Part shown: piece after piece, positions 49,582 to 57,666 of the stretch
Layout: every line of letters starts with the position of its first letter
Numbering within the stretch: the stretch's first letter is position 1
IMG/VR virus record: IMGVR_UViG_3300033183_000125
Location: 1 to 60,205 of that record
Length of the DNA: 60,205 nucleotides
Origin: a virus
Strand: one strand, 5' to 3'
Notes under the pieces: generated by a model
Told to the model about the DNA's origin: nothing
The model's input: the letters and a program-made list of their open reading frames with translations, nothing else
The model's database searches: none
Made by a program: the position numbers and the translations under genes

Positions 49582-50356
49582 GTGGTTCGTACCTCACCCA
49601 ATCCAAACACTTATCCGTACACCCCTTACTGCACGTCCACTCTGCGCTAGTAGTCGAAGCATGGCAGTTGCCACACGTCCGCATGGTTCTCTCTGGTTCA
49701 GCGCCGTGCCAACATGCGTCTCGCTTAAAGCAACCACGACATCGCCAGTCGGCTTCATCAGTAGAAATTTTCTGGCCAAGTCCATTGATAATGTCCTCAA
49801 CCTTTTGCTTCAGTGCGTTGTAAAAAAATATATCGAAGTCCACCCACTCGTGGTGGTAGTCGGATGTATTCTTATTGTAGCTAACTAAGACTGCTCTATC
49901 CATGCCAGCCAGCCCCATCAGGTATTGCATCTGGGCGAAATACATAGGGTGGCTATACTTTACGCCCTTCTTTGAGAACTCCTTGAACTTGTTATCGTTC
50001 ATAGACTTGATCTCAACTATCGCCATGCCATCATCTGTTTCGACGATACCATCCGCGTGACCCACACTGTTCCCGTGGTAGTCGGTGTACTGCCACTGCT
50101 TACCAGTCATGGGGTCTTTATCCATGACATGGACACCAGCCTTTGCCATATCACCCAAGACAACGTATTCAATACGATGACCATCTCTAAAGATGCGCTT
50201 TAACTTGGGGTCTGGGGGTGTATCGGGGTAGCCCCTATGACTGAAAGACAGCATGGCTGTGCAGTCATGGCCAACAGAACTAGCACCGATATATGATCTG
50301 GCTTTCTCGCGTTTATCTTGAGCGAAGAAGTCATCAATGAGTTTGGATATGTCCAT
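49568..50356 (-). CDS. PD-(D/E)XK nuclease, Cas4/RecB-like
   Basis: 262 residues. Nuclease motifs: H60-xx-E63, GHADG with D102, EIK with E115 and K117, then QMQYLM as the Q-Y helix. Cysteines at DWRCRGCFKRDACW suggest a metal or iron-sulphur site as in Cas4 and AddB, and a second Cys cluster (CGNC..CSKGC) near the end adds a zinc-ribbon-like tail. Such phage nucleases process DNA ends for recombination. Next to SSB-like and Sak4-like genes. Confidence 0.8.
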   Translation of the reverse strand: MDISKLIDDFFAQDKREKARSYIGASSVGHDCTAMLSFSHRGYPDTPPDPKLKRIFRDGHRIEYVVLGDMAKAGVHVMDKDPMTGKQWQYTDYHGNSVGHADGIVETDDGMAIVEIKSMNDNKFKEFSKKGVKYSHPMYFAQMQYLMGLAGMDRAVLVSYNKNTSDYHHEWVDFDIFFYNALKQKVEDIINGLGQKISTDEADWRCRGCFKRDACWHGAEPERTMRTCGNCHASTTSAEWTCSKGCTDKCLDWVRYEPHAKA

Positions 50357-50371
50357 GTAATCCTCTTAAAG

Positions 50372-50395
50372 AAGAGGGGGCTTTCGCCCCCTCTT
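50372..50395 (-). terminator. GAAA-tetraloop hairpin between SSB-like and nuclease genes
   Basis: On the minus strand AAGAGGGGGC and GCCCCCTCTT form a perfect 10-bp stem closed by GAAA, followed by CTTTAAGAGG. The U tract is weak, so this may be an attenuator or an mRNA stabiliser that sets the ratio of SSB-like protein to nuclease. Confidence 0.55.
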
Positions 50396-50408
50396 TCCCC
50401 ACCAACAA

Positions 50409-50924
50409 CTAAAAGGGAACTTCGTCGTCGAGGCCGCTCTTCACGGCTCCGTTCATCTGGTTAGCAACCGCCGCGCCTAATGGGTTCTTGATTGCTTCTG
50501 CATTGAACTCAGGGTTGATACGCTTTGGGTCTTTGTAAGAGGTAACTTTGTTGGTGGTCTTGCCGTTATAGGTATCTTCTTTGACAAAGATGCCTACCAT
50601 CAGACCCTTGAGAACAGACAAGTTTCCATCAGGAAATGGGTTGTCTGGGTCAGGATGGCCACCCCAATGACACAAAGACTTCAGTTGCGACAGCCCAATC
50701 TCAGCGTTTTTCGGATGGTTGGGATTGTGAACGATGATCCAGTCAGTGATAGTGCGAACACCATCAACCTCCTTCATAGACACAACTACTTGCTGTGCGC
50801 CAGTTCTCTTGGTCTCGCCTTTTACATCGGTGACTTCGACAACGTGGTTGCCAACGGGCAGGATGCTACCCCCATTAGACACCTCAATGTTCTTGAGGTT
50901 TAGATTGTTAAATGTGAAACTCAT
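50409..50924 (-). CDS. ssb: Single-stranded DNA-binding protein (DUF669-like)
   Basis: 171 residues. An OB-like beta-rich body (VGNHVVEVTDVKGE, VVVSMKEVDGVRTITDWI) and an acidic C-terminal tip DDEVPF (166-171), the hallmark by which SSBs recruit partners. DUF669-type phage proteins next to Sak4-like ATPases and Cas4-like nucleases act in this role. Its start overlaps the upstream stop by 4 bases. Confidence 0.8.
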   Translation of the reverse strand: MSFTFNNLNLKNIEVSNGGSILPVGNHVVEVTDVKGETKRTGAQQVVVSMKEVDGVRTITDWIIVHNPNHPKNAEIGLSQLKSLCHWGGHPDPDNPFPDGNLSVLKGLMVGIFVKEDTYNGKTTNKVTSYKDPKRINPEFNAEAIKNPLGAAVANQMNGAVKSGLDDEVPF

Positions 50925-51718
50925 GCTTCGCTCCTTTTTTCAAATTCCTCGTCATTCATATCCATCTTCTTAAACAGATTGACGATGTTTCCAGTTTGCT
51001 CGACTGCTCTCAGTCTTCGCTTTTCATCCCTGACCTTGCCTTTCCAGCCGTTGTATTCTTCTGTGACGACGTACCGCAGAACCTTACCTTCGCCTGCTGA
51101 GTGGGCGTCAGATGTGTGACGAACCCCACAGAACACGTTGTCGAAAATACCTGGAAGCTGTTGCTGTGCTTGCTTGCCAGCCACCATTGGCCAGTATTCA
51201 ACATTACCGTTGTCATCCTGTCCCTCTTTAGCTAGAGCAGTTACAAGGAAGTGGCATGGCATATCACGCATAGCCTTACACGCACCGATCAGGTTCTTTG
51301 CGTGATCGGAAAAAATCTGGAAGCCATTAACTTGCTTGCCAGCTTTCTGTGCGTCCGCTTCTGCGACCTTAGTCGCATGAGCCATACTCATGTCACTGAG
51401 TTCAGTCAGGCTGTCGATGCCTATCCACTTGTATTCACGACCTTTGAAGTCATCGGTACGCATCCATTTGAATATATCGACAAAGCTGTACTGATTTTTG
51501 TCAGGCTCGGACGGGTTGCCCCATGATGTGAACGGCAAGTAGTCAATACCAGCTTCACGAATTGAGCTAAGTCCACTCTCGCCTGACAAGATAAAACCAC
51601 TACCAAAATGTTTTTGATAGTGAATAAACTGGGTTGTCTTGCCCCAGCCGTGATGGCCATACAGCAACGTCTTTCGATACGATGTCGTATGGTCAGAAGT
51701 GTTTAGTGGTTGGAACAT
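50921..51718 (-). CDS. Sak4-like RecA-fold ATPase (single-strand annealing/recombination)
   Basis: 265 residues. Walker A GHHGWGKT at 21-28, a KWIGIDSLTELSDM segment as Walker B, and a phage AAA_24-type layout. Sak4-like proteins are short RecA-family recombinases that anneal strands with help from their own SSB, encoded next door. Its start shares one base with the upstream stop. Confidence 0.8.
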   Translation of the reverse strand: MFQPLNTSDHTTSYRKTLLYGHHGWGKTTQFIHYQKHFGSGFILSGESGLSSIREAGIDYLPFTSWGNPSEPDKNQYSFVDIFKWMRTDDFKGREYKWIGIDSLTELSDMSMAHATKVAEADAQKAGKQVNGFQIFSDHAKNLIGACKAMRDMPCHFLVTALAKEGQDDNGNVEYWPMVAGKQAQQQLPGIFDNVFCGVRHTSDAHSAGEGKVLRYVVTEEYNGWKGKVRDEKRRLRAVEQTGNIVNLFKKMDMNDEEFEKRSEA

Positions 51719-52128
51719 TACCCAAGACCCCCTGACTTTACTGTGATTTTTACTGTGCCACCCTTACGAGTAAGCGCTGGCAAAAGCTCTCGCTGTTGCT
51801 CGTCGTCGAGTGACTTGAATTTACGCTTGTCGATTGAGTAGGTGCGGCGCACGAACTCAGGTAGGCTGGTTGACGATGCGAAGATGGTCTCAAGGATTTC
51901 CTTGTCCCAAGTCCATCTCTCTTGTCGATTGAGCGTGACCATGTAAGAGCCAGCTTGCTTATCAAATTCGCCAGCATCTGCTGGGAACTCTGCCTCAATC
52001 TTCATCTTTAGGGTTTCTGCTTTTTCAGATAGGCGTTCTATCTCGGCGGCTAACTGACCATATTCTTCGGCCAGTTTAGCTAGACCTTCAGCCTCGGTCT
52101 GCCGCTCATAATCTTCCCATGTTTCCAT
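51718..52128 (-). CDS. Hypothetical protein, first gene of recombination operon
   Basis: 136 residues. An N-terminal coiled coil (about 10-50, LAAEIERLSEKAETLKMKIE) is followed by an alpha/beta part with YSIDKRKFKSLDDEQQRELLPAL. Frequently found beside Sak4-like genes in phages, but its role is unknown to me. CGGAG lies about 9 bases before the ATG, and a long leader with a stable hairpin precedes it. Confidence 0.65.
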   Translation of the reverse strand: METWEDYERQTEAEGLAKLAEEYGQLAAEIERLSEKAETLKMKIEAEFPADAGEFDKQAGSYMVTLNRQERWTWDKEILETIFASSTSLPEFVRRTYSIDKRKFKSLDDEQQRELLPALTRKGGTVKITVKSGGLG

Positions 52129-52158
52129 ACAAAATTCTCCGTATCAGTGTTGGTAGTT

Positions 52159-52204
52159 GTGGCTAGGAGGGAAGGGAGGAAACCGAAATAAACCCCCTAG
52201 CCAC
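52159..52204 (-). promoter_or_regulatory. Stable leader hairpin of recombination operon
   Basis: GTGGCTAGG (52159-52167) and CCTAGCCAC (52196-52204) pair perfectly; GGG/CCC inside extend the stem past one bulged A. It lies between the predicted promoter and the first gene at 52128. Without a U tract it is not a standard terminator; it may be an attenuator, a protein-binding leader or an mRNA 5' cap. Confidence 0.5.
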
Positions 52205-52210
52205 CTCGTT

Positions 52211-52238
52211 ACAATACCAAATACACATCTAAACACAA
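52211..52238 (-). promoter_or_regulatory. Predicted promoter of recombination operon
   Basis: On the minus strand TTGTGT (52238-52233) and TATTGT (52216-52211) are 16 bases apart. The -35 lies inside the first operator-like repeat, so repression by the adjacent HTH protein is plausible. Confidence 0.4.
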
Positions 52239-52317
52239 CTGTCTTATATGTGAGAAAATGTATGAAAACTAAGACAACGGTTGTGCCTAGATGTATTATG
52301 GTTGTATCCAGATGTAT
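52222..52317. promoter_or_regulatory. Three operator-like repeats in divergent region
   Basis: Copies are 52222-52239 (minus orientation, GTTGTGTTTAGATGTGTA), 52280-52296 (GTTGTGCCTAGATGTAT) and 52301-52317 (GTTGTATCCAGATGTAT). The last two are 21 bases apart, two helical turns; the first is inverted. They lie between the divergent recombination and replication operons, directly before a small HTH gene. This is the arrangement expected of repressor operators. Confidence 0.7.
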
Positions 52318-52334
52318 ATGAAAAGGAGATAGGT

Positions 52335-52556
52335 ATGTACACGTTCAATGTCCGTCGGTTAGTCGAGGACTGCGGGGGTGTTACCGAAGTAGCAAAAGCT
52401 ACGGGAAAGAGTAGGACGCAACCCTATAGATGGGTCAAGACCAACAGTATCACCACCGATCTACTAGCCAGAATAGTTTATGCAAACCCAACCATCAACT
52501 TACACAGATACTTAGAAGAGAACTCACATGAACGAAGAGATGAAGAAGTGGCGTGA
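52335..52556 (+). CDS. Small HTH regulator (Cro-like)
   Basis: 73 residues from the ATG at 52335, which has AAGGAGAT 7-14 bases upstream; a longer frame to 52281 would run through an operator copy. Residues 12-45 (CGGVTEVAKATGKSRTQPYRWVKTN) form a helix-turn-helix typical of Cro/YdaS-type repressors. It is the first gene of the replication operon and lies beside three operator-like repeats, so it probably binds them. Confidence 0.75.
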   Translation: MYTFNVRRLVEDCGGVTEVAKATGKSRTQPYRWVKTNSITTDLLARIVYANPTINLHRYLEENSHERRDEEVA

Positions 52557-54534
52557 AGCGCTACACAATGCGGCAGTAGAAGCCGTTGAGAGAGGGTGGA
52601 CAATCATCCCCCTTTCTCTTCAAAGTAAGAAGCCACTGATTGGCTGGAAGAAATACCAGACACAATCAACCACTATAGAAGAGGTGGATGATTGGTTCGA
52701 CAACGGTGTTCGTACAGACAACGGGAACGTGGTTGCCAATTTTAATATCGCTCTAGTAACAGGTGCGATAAGTGGGGTCATTGTTCTTGACTGTGACAAC
52801 CAGCAGTCTGTTGAGTATGCAGAGAAGCATAGCCTGACATCACCATTTGTAGTTCACACCGCTCGTGGAAAACACTTTTACTTTGCCCACCCACAGCATG
52901 GACAACGGTTCGCCAACAACGTCGGCGGCGTCACACGCAACTGGCCAGATGTAGAGGGCTTAGACCTTCGTGGTGATGGTGGGTATGTTGTCATGCCACC
53001 TTCAATCAAGATGAAGGACAACTCTGTCCAGCACATATATCACATGGAAGTTGGATATGGCCTAAGTCTTGACGACATGGAAGACTTTGTGTGGAAGGGC
53101 GCACCTGACACAGTTCAAGCACCACAAGTTGGAGAGTTTGCTTTCGGCAATCTCAGTTTGGCCAACGTAAAAATCACACAGGTAGAAGACACACTGCCAG
53201 TATACGACCAAGTGAAGCGTCGTGTAGCGCACTTGGGCCACAAGCTACGCGAAGGTGATGGCACTGATATATGGATGGTTCGTTATATAGGGCAAAAGGT
53301 ACGTCAAGGTATCATTGATGGAGCGCTTTACACTGCTGTCCGTAAGTTCCATGACGAGTTCTTCGACGACACTGGTTACACAGCAGAGCAGACAGAGACT
53401 TGGCTGACACAGAAGATACGCAGTGTAATTGATATGGATCGTCGTTCGTATCCTGGTGACTACGATGCTGATGGCAACCGCATAGTCACTGCGAAGGAAG
53501 CGCCGAAGCTAGGTCGTCTTGTCCCTATCCGTGGCAGTGACATCGACAGGTTGATTGAAACACTTGGCGAAACCAGCTACTGGTCAGACCCAGTGATCCC
53601 GTCAGAAACAATCACACAGGTTGTTGGGTACAACGGACACGGCAAGTCTTTCTTCTTACAGGGCATGTTAGTGAGCATGGCTTCTGGCAATGAGAGCTTC
53701 GGGCCTTTTGGTTCAAAGCCTGCGAAGGTATTGTATTTAGACTACGACAACCCAAGCCGCACTGTCCTGTATAGATTTCGCAATTTCCTTAACATGTTCG
53801 GGGATTGTGGTGAAAACTTTAACATGTGGTCGCCATCACTTATCTCAGCCGACGACGGTGGCGAGATGAATTTAGGCACAGAGCAGGGGTTCAGACTACT
53901 TGGTGACTGGTTGGATGTGATTAAGCCAGACATCGTAGTCATCGACACAGTTCGTAACGCCTTTGGTGGGCTGGAAGAAGCTAATGCCGCAGAGTGGTTC
54001 AAGGTAAACCACGTCGCCAAATCTGTACGGACTAAGTACAAGGCGAGCGTAGTCCTGGTTCACCACCGTAACAAGCCAGGTGAGGGCGGTCTTGGGCGTG
54101 AAGCTGGCTCGACTGCCCAGCTTACCGACATTGATACACAAGTCATGGTGACACAGGTGTTCCGTGATAAGAACGTATCGAAAACAAAGGCTGGGTTGCA
54201 CGACGCTGATGTAACTGTCCGCTCTTTTGATGGCACGGAATACACAGCGACGACTTACCTTGAGGCACAGTTAGAAGCAGACAGCCGCCTCAAGATGGTT
54301 CAACAAATTTCCTTTGGGAAAGTTCGTACTCAGACAGAGTTGCACCGCACTTACTACATAGGTTGGGCGGAACGGCTGGCGGACGGAAGCGAATATGTAG
54401 TGCATACCCCGTCGCCGAAGCAACAGGCTGTGTGGTTACACATTCACAAGTCGATGGGGGTTGAGGATGTAAGTCGTTCATTGTCTATCCCACGATATGA
54501 GGTAGAGCAATGGTTGAGGTCAAGTACAGTATAG
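52528..54534 (+). CDS. PrimPol-helicase fusion (primase-polymerase with RecA-like ATPase)
   Basis: 668 residues. N-terminal bifunctional primase/polymerase domain: VLDCDN with D88 and D90, then VVHTARGKHFYF and a YVVMPPS strand. C-terminal RecA-like helicase/ATPase: Walker A GYNGHGKS at 367-374, a VLYLDYDN strand, and VVIDTVRN as Walker B. Such fusions start replication in phages and plasmids lacking their own replicative polymerase; none is visible here, so the host enzyme is probably used. Overlaps the HTH gene by 29 bases. Confidence 0.85.
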   Translation: MNEEMKKWREALHNAAVEAVERGWTIIPLSLQSKKPLIGWKKYQTQSTTIEEVDDWFDNGVRTDNGNVVANFNIALVTGAISGVIVLDCDNQQSVEYAEKHSLTSPFVVHTARGKHFYFAHPQHGQRFANNVGGVTRNWPDVEGLDLRGDGGYVVMPPSIKMKDNSVQHIYHMEVGYGLSLDDMEDFVWKGAPDTVQAPQVGEFAFGNLSLANVKITQVEDTLPVYDQVKRRVAHLGHKLREGDGTDIWMVRYIGQKVRQGIIDGALYTAVRKFHDEFFDDTGYTAEQTETWLTQKIRSVIDMDRRSYPGDYDADGNRIVTAKEAPKLGRLVPIRGSDIDRLIETLGETSYWSDPVIPSETITQVVGYNGHGKSFFLQGMLVSMASGNESFGPFGSKPAKVLYLDYDNPSRTVLYRFRNFLNMFGDCGENFNMWSPSLISADDGGEMNLGTEQGFRLLGDWLDVIKPDIVVIDTVRNAFGGLEEANAAEWFKVNHVAKSVRTKYKASVVLVHHRNKPGEGGLGREAGSTAQLTDIDTQVMVTQVFRDKNVSKTKAGLHDADVTVRSFDGTEYTATTYLEAQLEADSRLKMVQQISFGKVRTQTELHRTYYIGWAERLADGSEYVVHTPSPKQQAVWLHIHKSMGVEDVSRSLSIPRYEVEQWLRSSTV

Positions 54535-54660
54535 TACAGAACAGTTCAGTTAAGAGACAAGCCCGTCTAGGGCTTGGCTCTATGTCTGTCATTGACCTCT
54601 GTCGAGGATTATACTGATTGGGGGGAAATAGGGTCAAGAGAGAAAATGTATGGAAACATC

Positions 54661-54681
54661 GCGCACCCCTGACGGGTGCGC
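54661..54681 (+). promoter_or_regulatory. GC-rich hairpin before a zinc/HTH gene
   Basis: GCGCACCC (54661-54668) and GGGTGCGC (54674-54681) form a perfect 8-bp stem 24 bases before the next ATG. A second perfect hairpin, CAAGCCC/GGGCTTG, lies at 54558-54576. Neither is followed by a U tract. In the same gap, TACAGAACAG occurs twice (54535 and 54685 regions). Confidence 0.45.
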
Positions 54682-54705
54682 TCCTACAGAACAGCAGAGG
54701 TGAGT

Positions 54706-55143
54706 ATGCACAAGAAGCCGATCTCGAAAAGAGATAGGCAAGCACTCTCTGAAATGCTGGATGATGGATACACATATAAGCAGATGGCCGCATACATGGA
54801 AGTCTGCACCGATACACTGAAACGAATACTCGTCCGAGAGGGGCTTGCTGAATTTGATGGAGCGAAATACGCAATCGCCCCGTCTCACAAATCACAACAG
54901 ACTACTTGGGAACGCAAGTGCCTCAAGTGCAAGAAGCCTGTCACTATGCCCAAGTGGCAATACATCTGTGACAGATGCACAGCAATCAATGAAAATCTGG
55001 GGTTGTCCGACGACTACATCTTCTCAGACGTAGCTGACACAACTCCTATGTCAGAACGCAAAGAGAGCTACGAGTTTTCTGCCTCGTCGTCACCAAAAGG
55101 CGGCAGGACAAAGTTCGTATTCGGGAAAGGTGTAAAGAGATGA
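54706..55143 (+). CDS. HTH and zinc-ribbon DNA-binding protein
   Basis: 145 residues from the ATG at 54706; an earlier GTG start would lie inside a hairpin. Residues 18-50 (DDGYTYKQMAAYMEVCTDTL) are a homeodomain-like HTH; a zinc ribbon follows with CLKC at 72-75 and CDRC at 88-91; the tail is disordered. Probably a regulator or replication accessory. Overlaps the next gene by 4 bases. Confidence 0.65.
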   Translation: MHKKPISKRDRQALSEMLDDGYTYKQMAAYMEVCTDTLKRILVREGLAEFDGAKYAIAPSHKSQQTTWERKCLKCKKPVTMPKWQYICDRCTAINENLGLSDDYIFSDVADTTPMSERKESYEFSASSSPKGGRTKFVFGKGVKR

Positions 55144-55649
55144 CTAGATCAAAGAGAAAGGGCGACGGCTACGAACGCGAGCTTGCCAAGTGGCTGAACC
55201 ACTGGCTGTTCAGCGACGAGCCAAAAGTTCAGAGAACGCCGCTGTCAGGTGGAGGAAGCAACCCATTCGGCGGTGGACTACCAGACTTGAACGGCACACC
55301 CTTTGTATGGGTAGAGGCGAAGCGCACAGAGAAGTTCAGCCCCTACGCCGCAATGGAACAGGCAGAGCGTGGCATAGAGAAGTCTCGTTCCCCCGACATA
55401 CCAGTTGTTATATCCCGCAAGAACCGAATGGACACTAGCGAAAGCCTAGTGGTCATGCGTCTTGGCGATTGGCTCCCACTATACAAGACATTCCTGTGGG
55501 AACTAGGCGTTGAAACAGAAGAGCCTACGGAAATCCACGTCGAGTTTACATCTGACATGGACGACGATGAGGGGAAGGTTGTGTCACTATCAGAGCGTAG
55601 GAAAAAACTAAAGCTAGTGGTGAATAACAATGGCGAAGAAGAGGTGTAG
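55140..55649 (+). CDS. Hjc-like Holliday junction resolvase
   Basis: 169 residues. KGDGYERELA at 7-16 with the acidic pair E12/E14, a Gly/Ser loop PLSGGGS, GLPDL with D49 and VEAKR with E59 and K61: the archaeal/phage Hjc-type PD-(D/E)XK pattern. Such enzymes cut four-way junctions before packaging. The acidic C-terminus ends GEEEV. Overlaps the next gene by 20 bases. Confidence 0.7.
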   Translation: MTRSKRKGDGYERELAKWLNHWLFSDEPKVQRTPLSGGGSNPFGGGLPDLNGTPFVWVEAKRTEKFSPYAAMEQAERGIEKSRSPDIPVVISRKNRMDTSESLVVMRLGDWLPLYKTFLWELGVETEEPTEIHVEFTSDMDDDEGKVVSLSERRKKLKLVVNNNGEEEV

Positions 55650-55896
55650 TGTTTCTCTCTCTGTTGGCCGAGGCGAAAAGCTCCCAGCAAGTAAGGGTGC
55701 TGGTCTCACGGCAAAGGGTCGTGCAAAATACAACCGAGCCTGCAAGACGAAGCTCAAGGCTCCGCAACCTGGTGGCGGTAAACGACGTAGCTCTTACTGC
55801 TCACGCTCGAAAGGACAGATGAAGATGCACGGCATCAACTGTTCAAAGACACCAGAGAAGCGCATCTGCGCGGCTCGTCGTCGGTGGAAATGCTGA
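55630..55896 (+). CDS. Small basic conserved phage protein
   Basis: 88 residues, very basic, with SKGAGLTAKGRAKYNRAC, KLKAPQPGGGKRRSSYC and a final RRRWKC. I recognise this set of motifs from many phage genomes (a DUF6321-type protein, name not certain). Five Cys and many Arg/Lys suggest nucleic-acid binding or metal. Function unknown. Confidence 0.7.
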   Translation: MAKKRCSVSLSVGRGEKLPASKGAGLTAKGRAKYNRACKTKLKAPQPGGGKRRSSYCSRSKGQMKMHGINCSKTPEKRICAARRRWKC

Positions 55897-56249
55897 TGGA
55901 AAAAAACACGGTAGCGCTAGCGAAGGAAGAGATTAGCGCTTGGCTTGCCGACACATTACAGCGGCAGGCCGACGTAATAATAACATCAGATGTTCGGCGA
56001 GTATCCGACATCTGCCAAGACCCAGAACGAGATGAGGTCACGGTGGTAGCTTGGACTGAGTTCGATGAGATGAGCGTCGCAGAGTTCTTCGACTTCATAG
56101 AAACGCTTAACTCGTCGGGGCAAGGGGTATGGGTCGAAGGCCATCACCCTGATGGTGACAGGTCTGACCTGTTTGAAACGTATGATGGACACGTCGCGGA
56201 CGACTACGCCCTGTTCTTCATACACAATTTGGAAAGCATCGCAAGCTGA
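55896..56249 (+). CDS. Acidic hypothetical protein
   Basis: 117 residues from the ATG at 55896, which makes an ATGA overlap with the previous stop; upstream in-frame starts at 55884 and 55890 are possible. Acidic, alpha/beta, with FDEMSVAEFFDFIETLNSSG and a HPDGDRSDLFETYDGH stretch. No match recognised. Confidence 0.55.
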   Translation: MEKNTVALAKEEISAWLADTLQRQADVIITSDVRRVSDICQDPERDEVTVVAWTEFDEMSVAEFFDFIETLNSSGQGVWVEGHHPDGDRSDLFETYDGHVADDYALFFIHNLESIAS

Positions 56250-56264
56250 CAAAGGAGATCTCTA

Positions 56265-56432
56265 ATGGCTTATGATCGTCGTACAACTGCGGCAAAGAAG
56301 AAGACCGCAGACAAAATGAACAAGGCCGCAAGACGTGCAGGGCGCACGACAACTGCGGCATCTTCTCGTGCTTCTGGTATCCGCAACATGGCTAATAAAA
56401 CTGCTCGTGGTCGCGGCATCCGTCGGGCCTAA
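56265..56432 (+). CDS. 55-residue histone-like basic protein
   Basis: Begins MAYDRRTTAAKKKTADKMNK and ends ARGRGIRRA: about a third Lys/Arg with many Ala, like small DNA-condensing proteins. AAAGGAG lies 7-13 bases before the ATG. Function is inferred from composition only. Confidence 0.65.
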   Translation: MAYDRRTTAAKKKTADKMNKAARRAGRTTTAASSRASGIRNMANKTARGRGIRRA

Positions 56433-56443
56433 TACCTTATCCA

Positions 56444-56995
56444 ATGGAGCGGTATGTCTGCCGCTCCTGCGGAACACTAAAAAACTCAGACGAATACTGG
56501 TACTGGAACGAAAGCAGGAGCGGTAAAAGAAGAAGAGAAACCTCGTGCAAAGTGTGTCGTGTCCAATACAGACACAACTCACAGCGTTCATTGCAAGGCT
56601 ACTTAGCACGTAAGGTTTCCCAACTGAAAAGCGCACGTCGTAAGCAAGGTGTTCAGTTCGACCTGACCCTTAAAGATTGTGTCCAACTCTACAGGGAACA
56701 GGGCGGCGTCTGCGCTATGACTGGCTTAGTCTTGTACTACGGACAGCCAGCTACCGACGATAAGTGGTTGAGCCAGAACATAAGCATAGACCGCATAGAC
56801 CCTGACGGTGCATACTGTAAGGACAACGTGCAGTTAATCTGCACATCCATCAACTTCATGCGAGGGAGATTGCCTGTTGAGTTATTTATTGACCTCTGCA
56901 CAAGAGTTGCTGGACGAAGCGATGGACGGAGTGGCCGACGTAGAGACGGACATGGTTCTAGCGATGAAGCCGACGATAGGGATTTTATCGCCTAG
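56444..56995 (+). CDS. HNH endonuclease
   Basis: 183 residues. An N-terminal zinc-binding part CRSCG..CKVCR is followed by a basic helical region, and the HNH-type core ISIDRIDPDGAYCKDNVQLIC..INFMRG (about 113-142). This resembles homing-type or packaging-associated HNH nucleases. The Gly/Arg/Asp-rich tail after residue 145 overlaps the next gene by 119 bases. Confidence 0.75.
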   Translation: MERYVCRSCGTLKNSDEYWYWNESRSGKRRRETSCKVCRVQYRHNSQRSLQGYLARKVSQLKSARRKQGVQFDLTLKDCVQLYREQGGVCAMTGLVLYYGQPATDDKWLSQNISIDRIDPDGAYCKDNVQLICTSINFMRGRLPVELFIDLCTRVAGRSDGRSGRRRDGHGSSDEADDRDFIA

Positions 56996-57173
56996 TGGTC
57001 AGGAAGCAAAGATAGTATCCCCAATAATAGAGATGTTACCCAATGGTATCGCTATCCATTTCGACAAAGAGACAAGAGTTTATCTAAGCTACATCAGTGC
57101 CGCCATGCTAGGCGACACTCTATCTTCAAGTTCATTTGAGGTGTTAGGTACACCTATTGAAGAGACTGCATAA
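56877..57173 (+). CDS. Hypothetical protein overlapping the HNH tail
   Basis: 98 residues from a TTG at 56877 preceded by GGGAGA; an internal ATG at 56922 is a possible alternative. Acidic helical head, then beta-rich IVSPIIEMLPNGIAIHFDK. No family recognised. Its end overlaps the convergent gene at 57154 by 20 bases. Confidence 0.5.
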   Translation: MSYLLTSAQELLDEAMDGVADVETDMVLAMKPTIGILSPSGQEAKIVSPIIEMLPNGIAIHFDKETRVYLSYISAAMLGDTLSSSSFEVLGTPIEETA

Positions 57174-57666
57174 CCTCATACCAGAACGGCACAGGGGTAC
57201 AGTGAACCCACTTGGCAAAGTGTGATTTCTCGTGGCAGTAATACGCCCGATAAGATGCTACGTGGTTATCAGAATGGTAAGCATCAGGCATACATAGGGG
57301 CGGCCTAGTGAGGCCGCCCTTTGGTATGTTTGGTGGTGCATCAACGAAGCAGTGCATACGATACATAGTGTTGTGCGTGGTGTGAAACCGTAGCCAATGC
57401 TCATTCATCAATCCACAAGCAAGCTGGTATGTCCATCGGTAGTTGGCTTCCGTCTCTGCGACCCACCTAGTCATGGGGTGTTTGACATGGCTCAACGGTT
57501 TGCCAGCCTTACTGTAAGGCGCACACATACCAGCCATCCAGCTATCATGTATGAAGTGTGCAAAGGACAGCATCTGGCCTGTCTCTGTAAACATCTTAGA
57601 GACGTGCTTATCGCACAGATATTTTGCCGACTTTTGTGGACACATCGACAGGTGAAATATGTTCAT
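57154..57666 (-). CDS. Conserved phage protein, possibly pyrimidine-dimer glycosylase-related
   Basis: 170 residues, rich in His, Cys and Trp. Motifs AKYLCDKHVSKMFTETGQML, HVKHPMTRWVAETEANYRW and PPLCMPDAYHSDNHVASYRAYY are ones I recall from a widespread phage family often labelled as related to pyrimidine-dimer DNA glycosylase. The label is uncertain and no catalytic residue can be confirmed here. Overlaps the upstream HTH gene by 59 bases. Confidence 0.6.
   Translation of the reverse strand: MNIFHLSMCPQKSAKYLCDKHVSKMFTETGQMLSFAHFIHDSWMAGMCAPYSKAGKPLSHVKHPMTRWVAETEANYRWTYQLACGLMNEHWLRFHTTHNTMYRMHCFVDAPPNIPKGGLTRPPLCMPDAYHSDNHVASYRAYYCHEKSHFAKWVHCTPVPFWYEVMQSLQ

Noticed and set aside
54676-55143. 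Longer GTG start for the zinc/HTH protein
   Set aside because: The GTG lies inside a perfect hairpin without a ribosome binding site; the ATG at 54706 is better.
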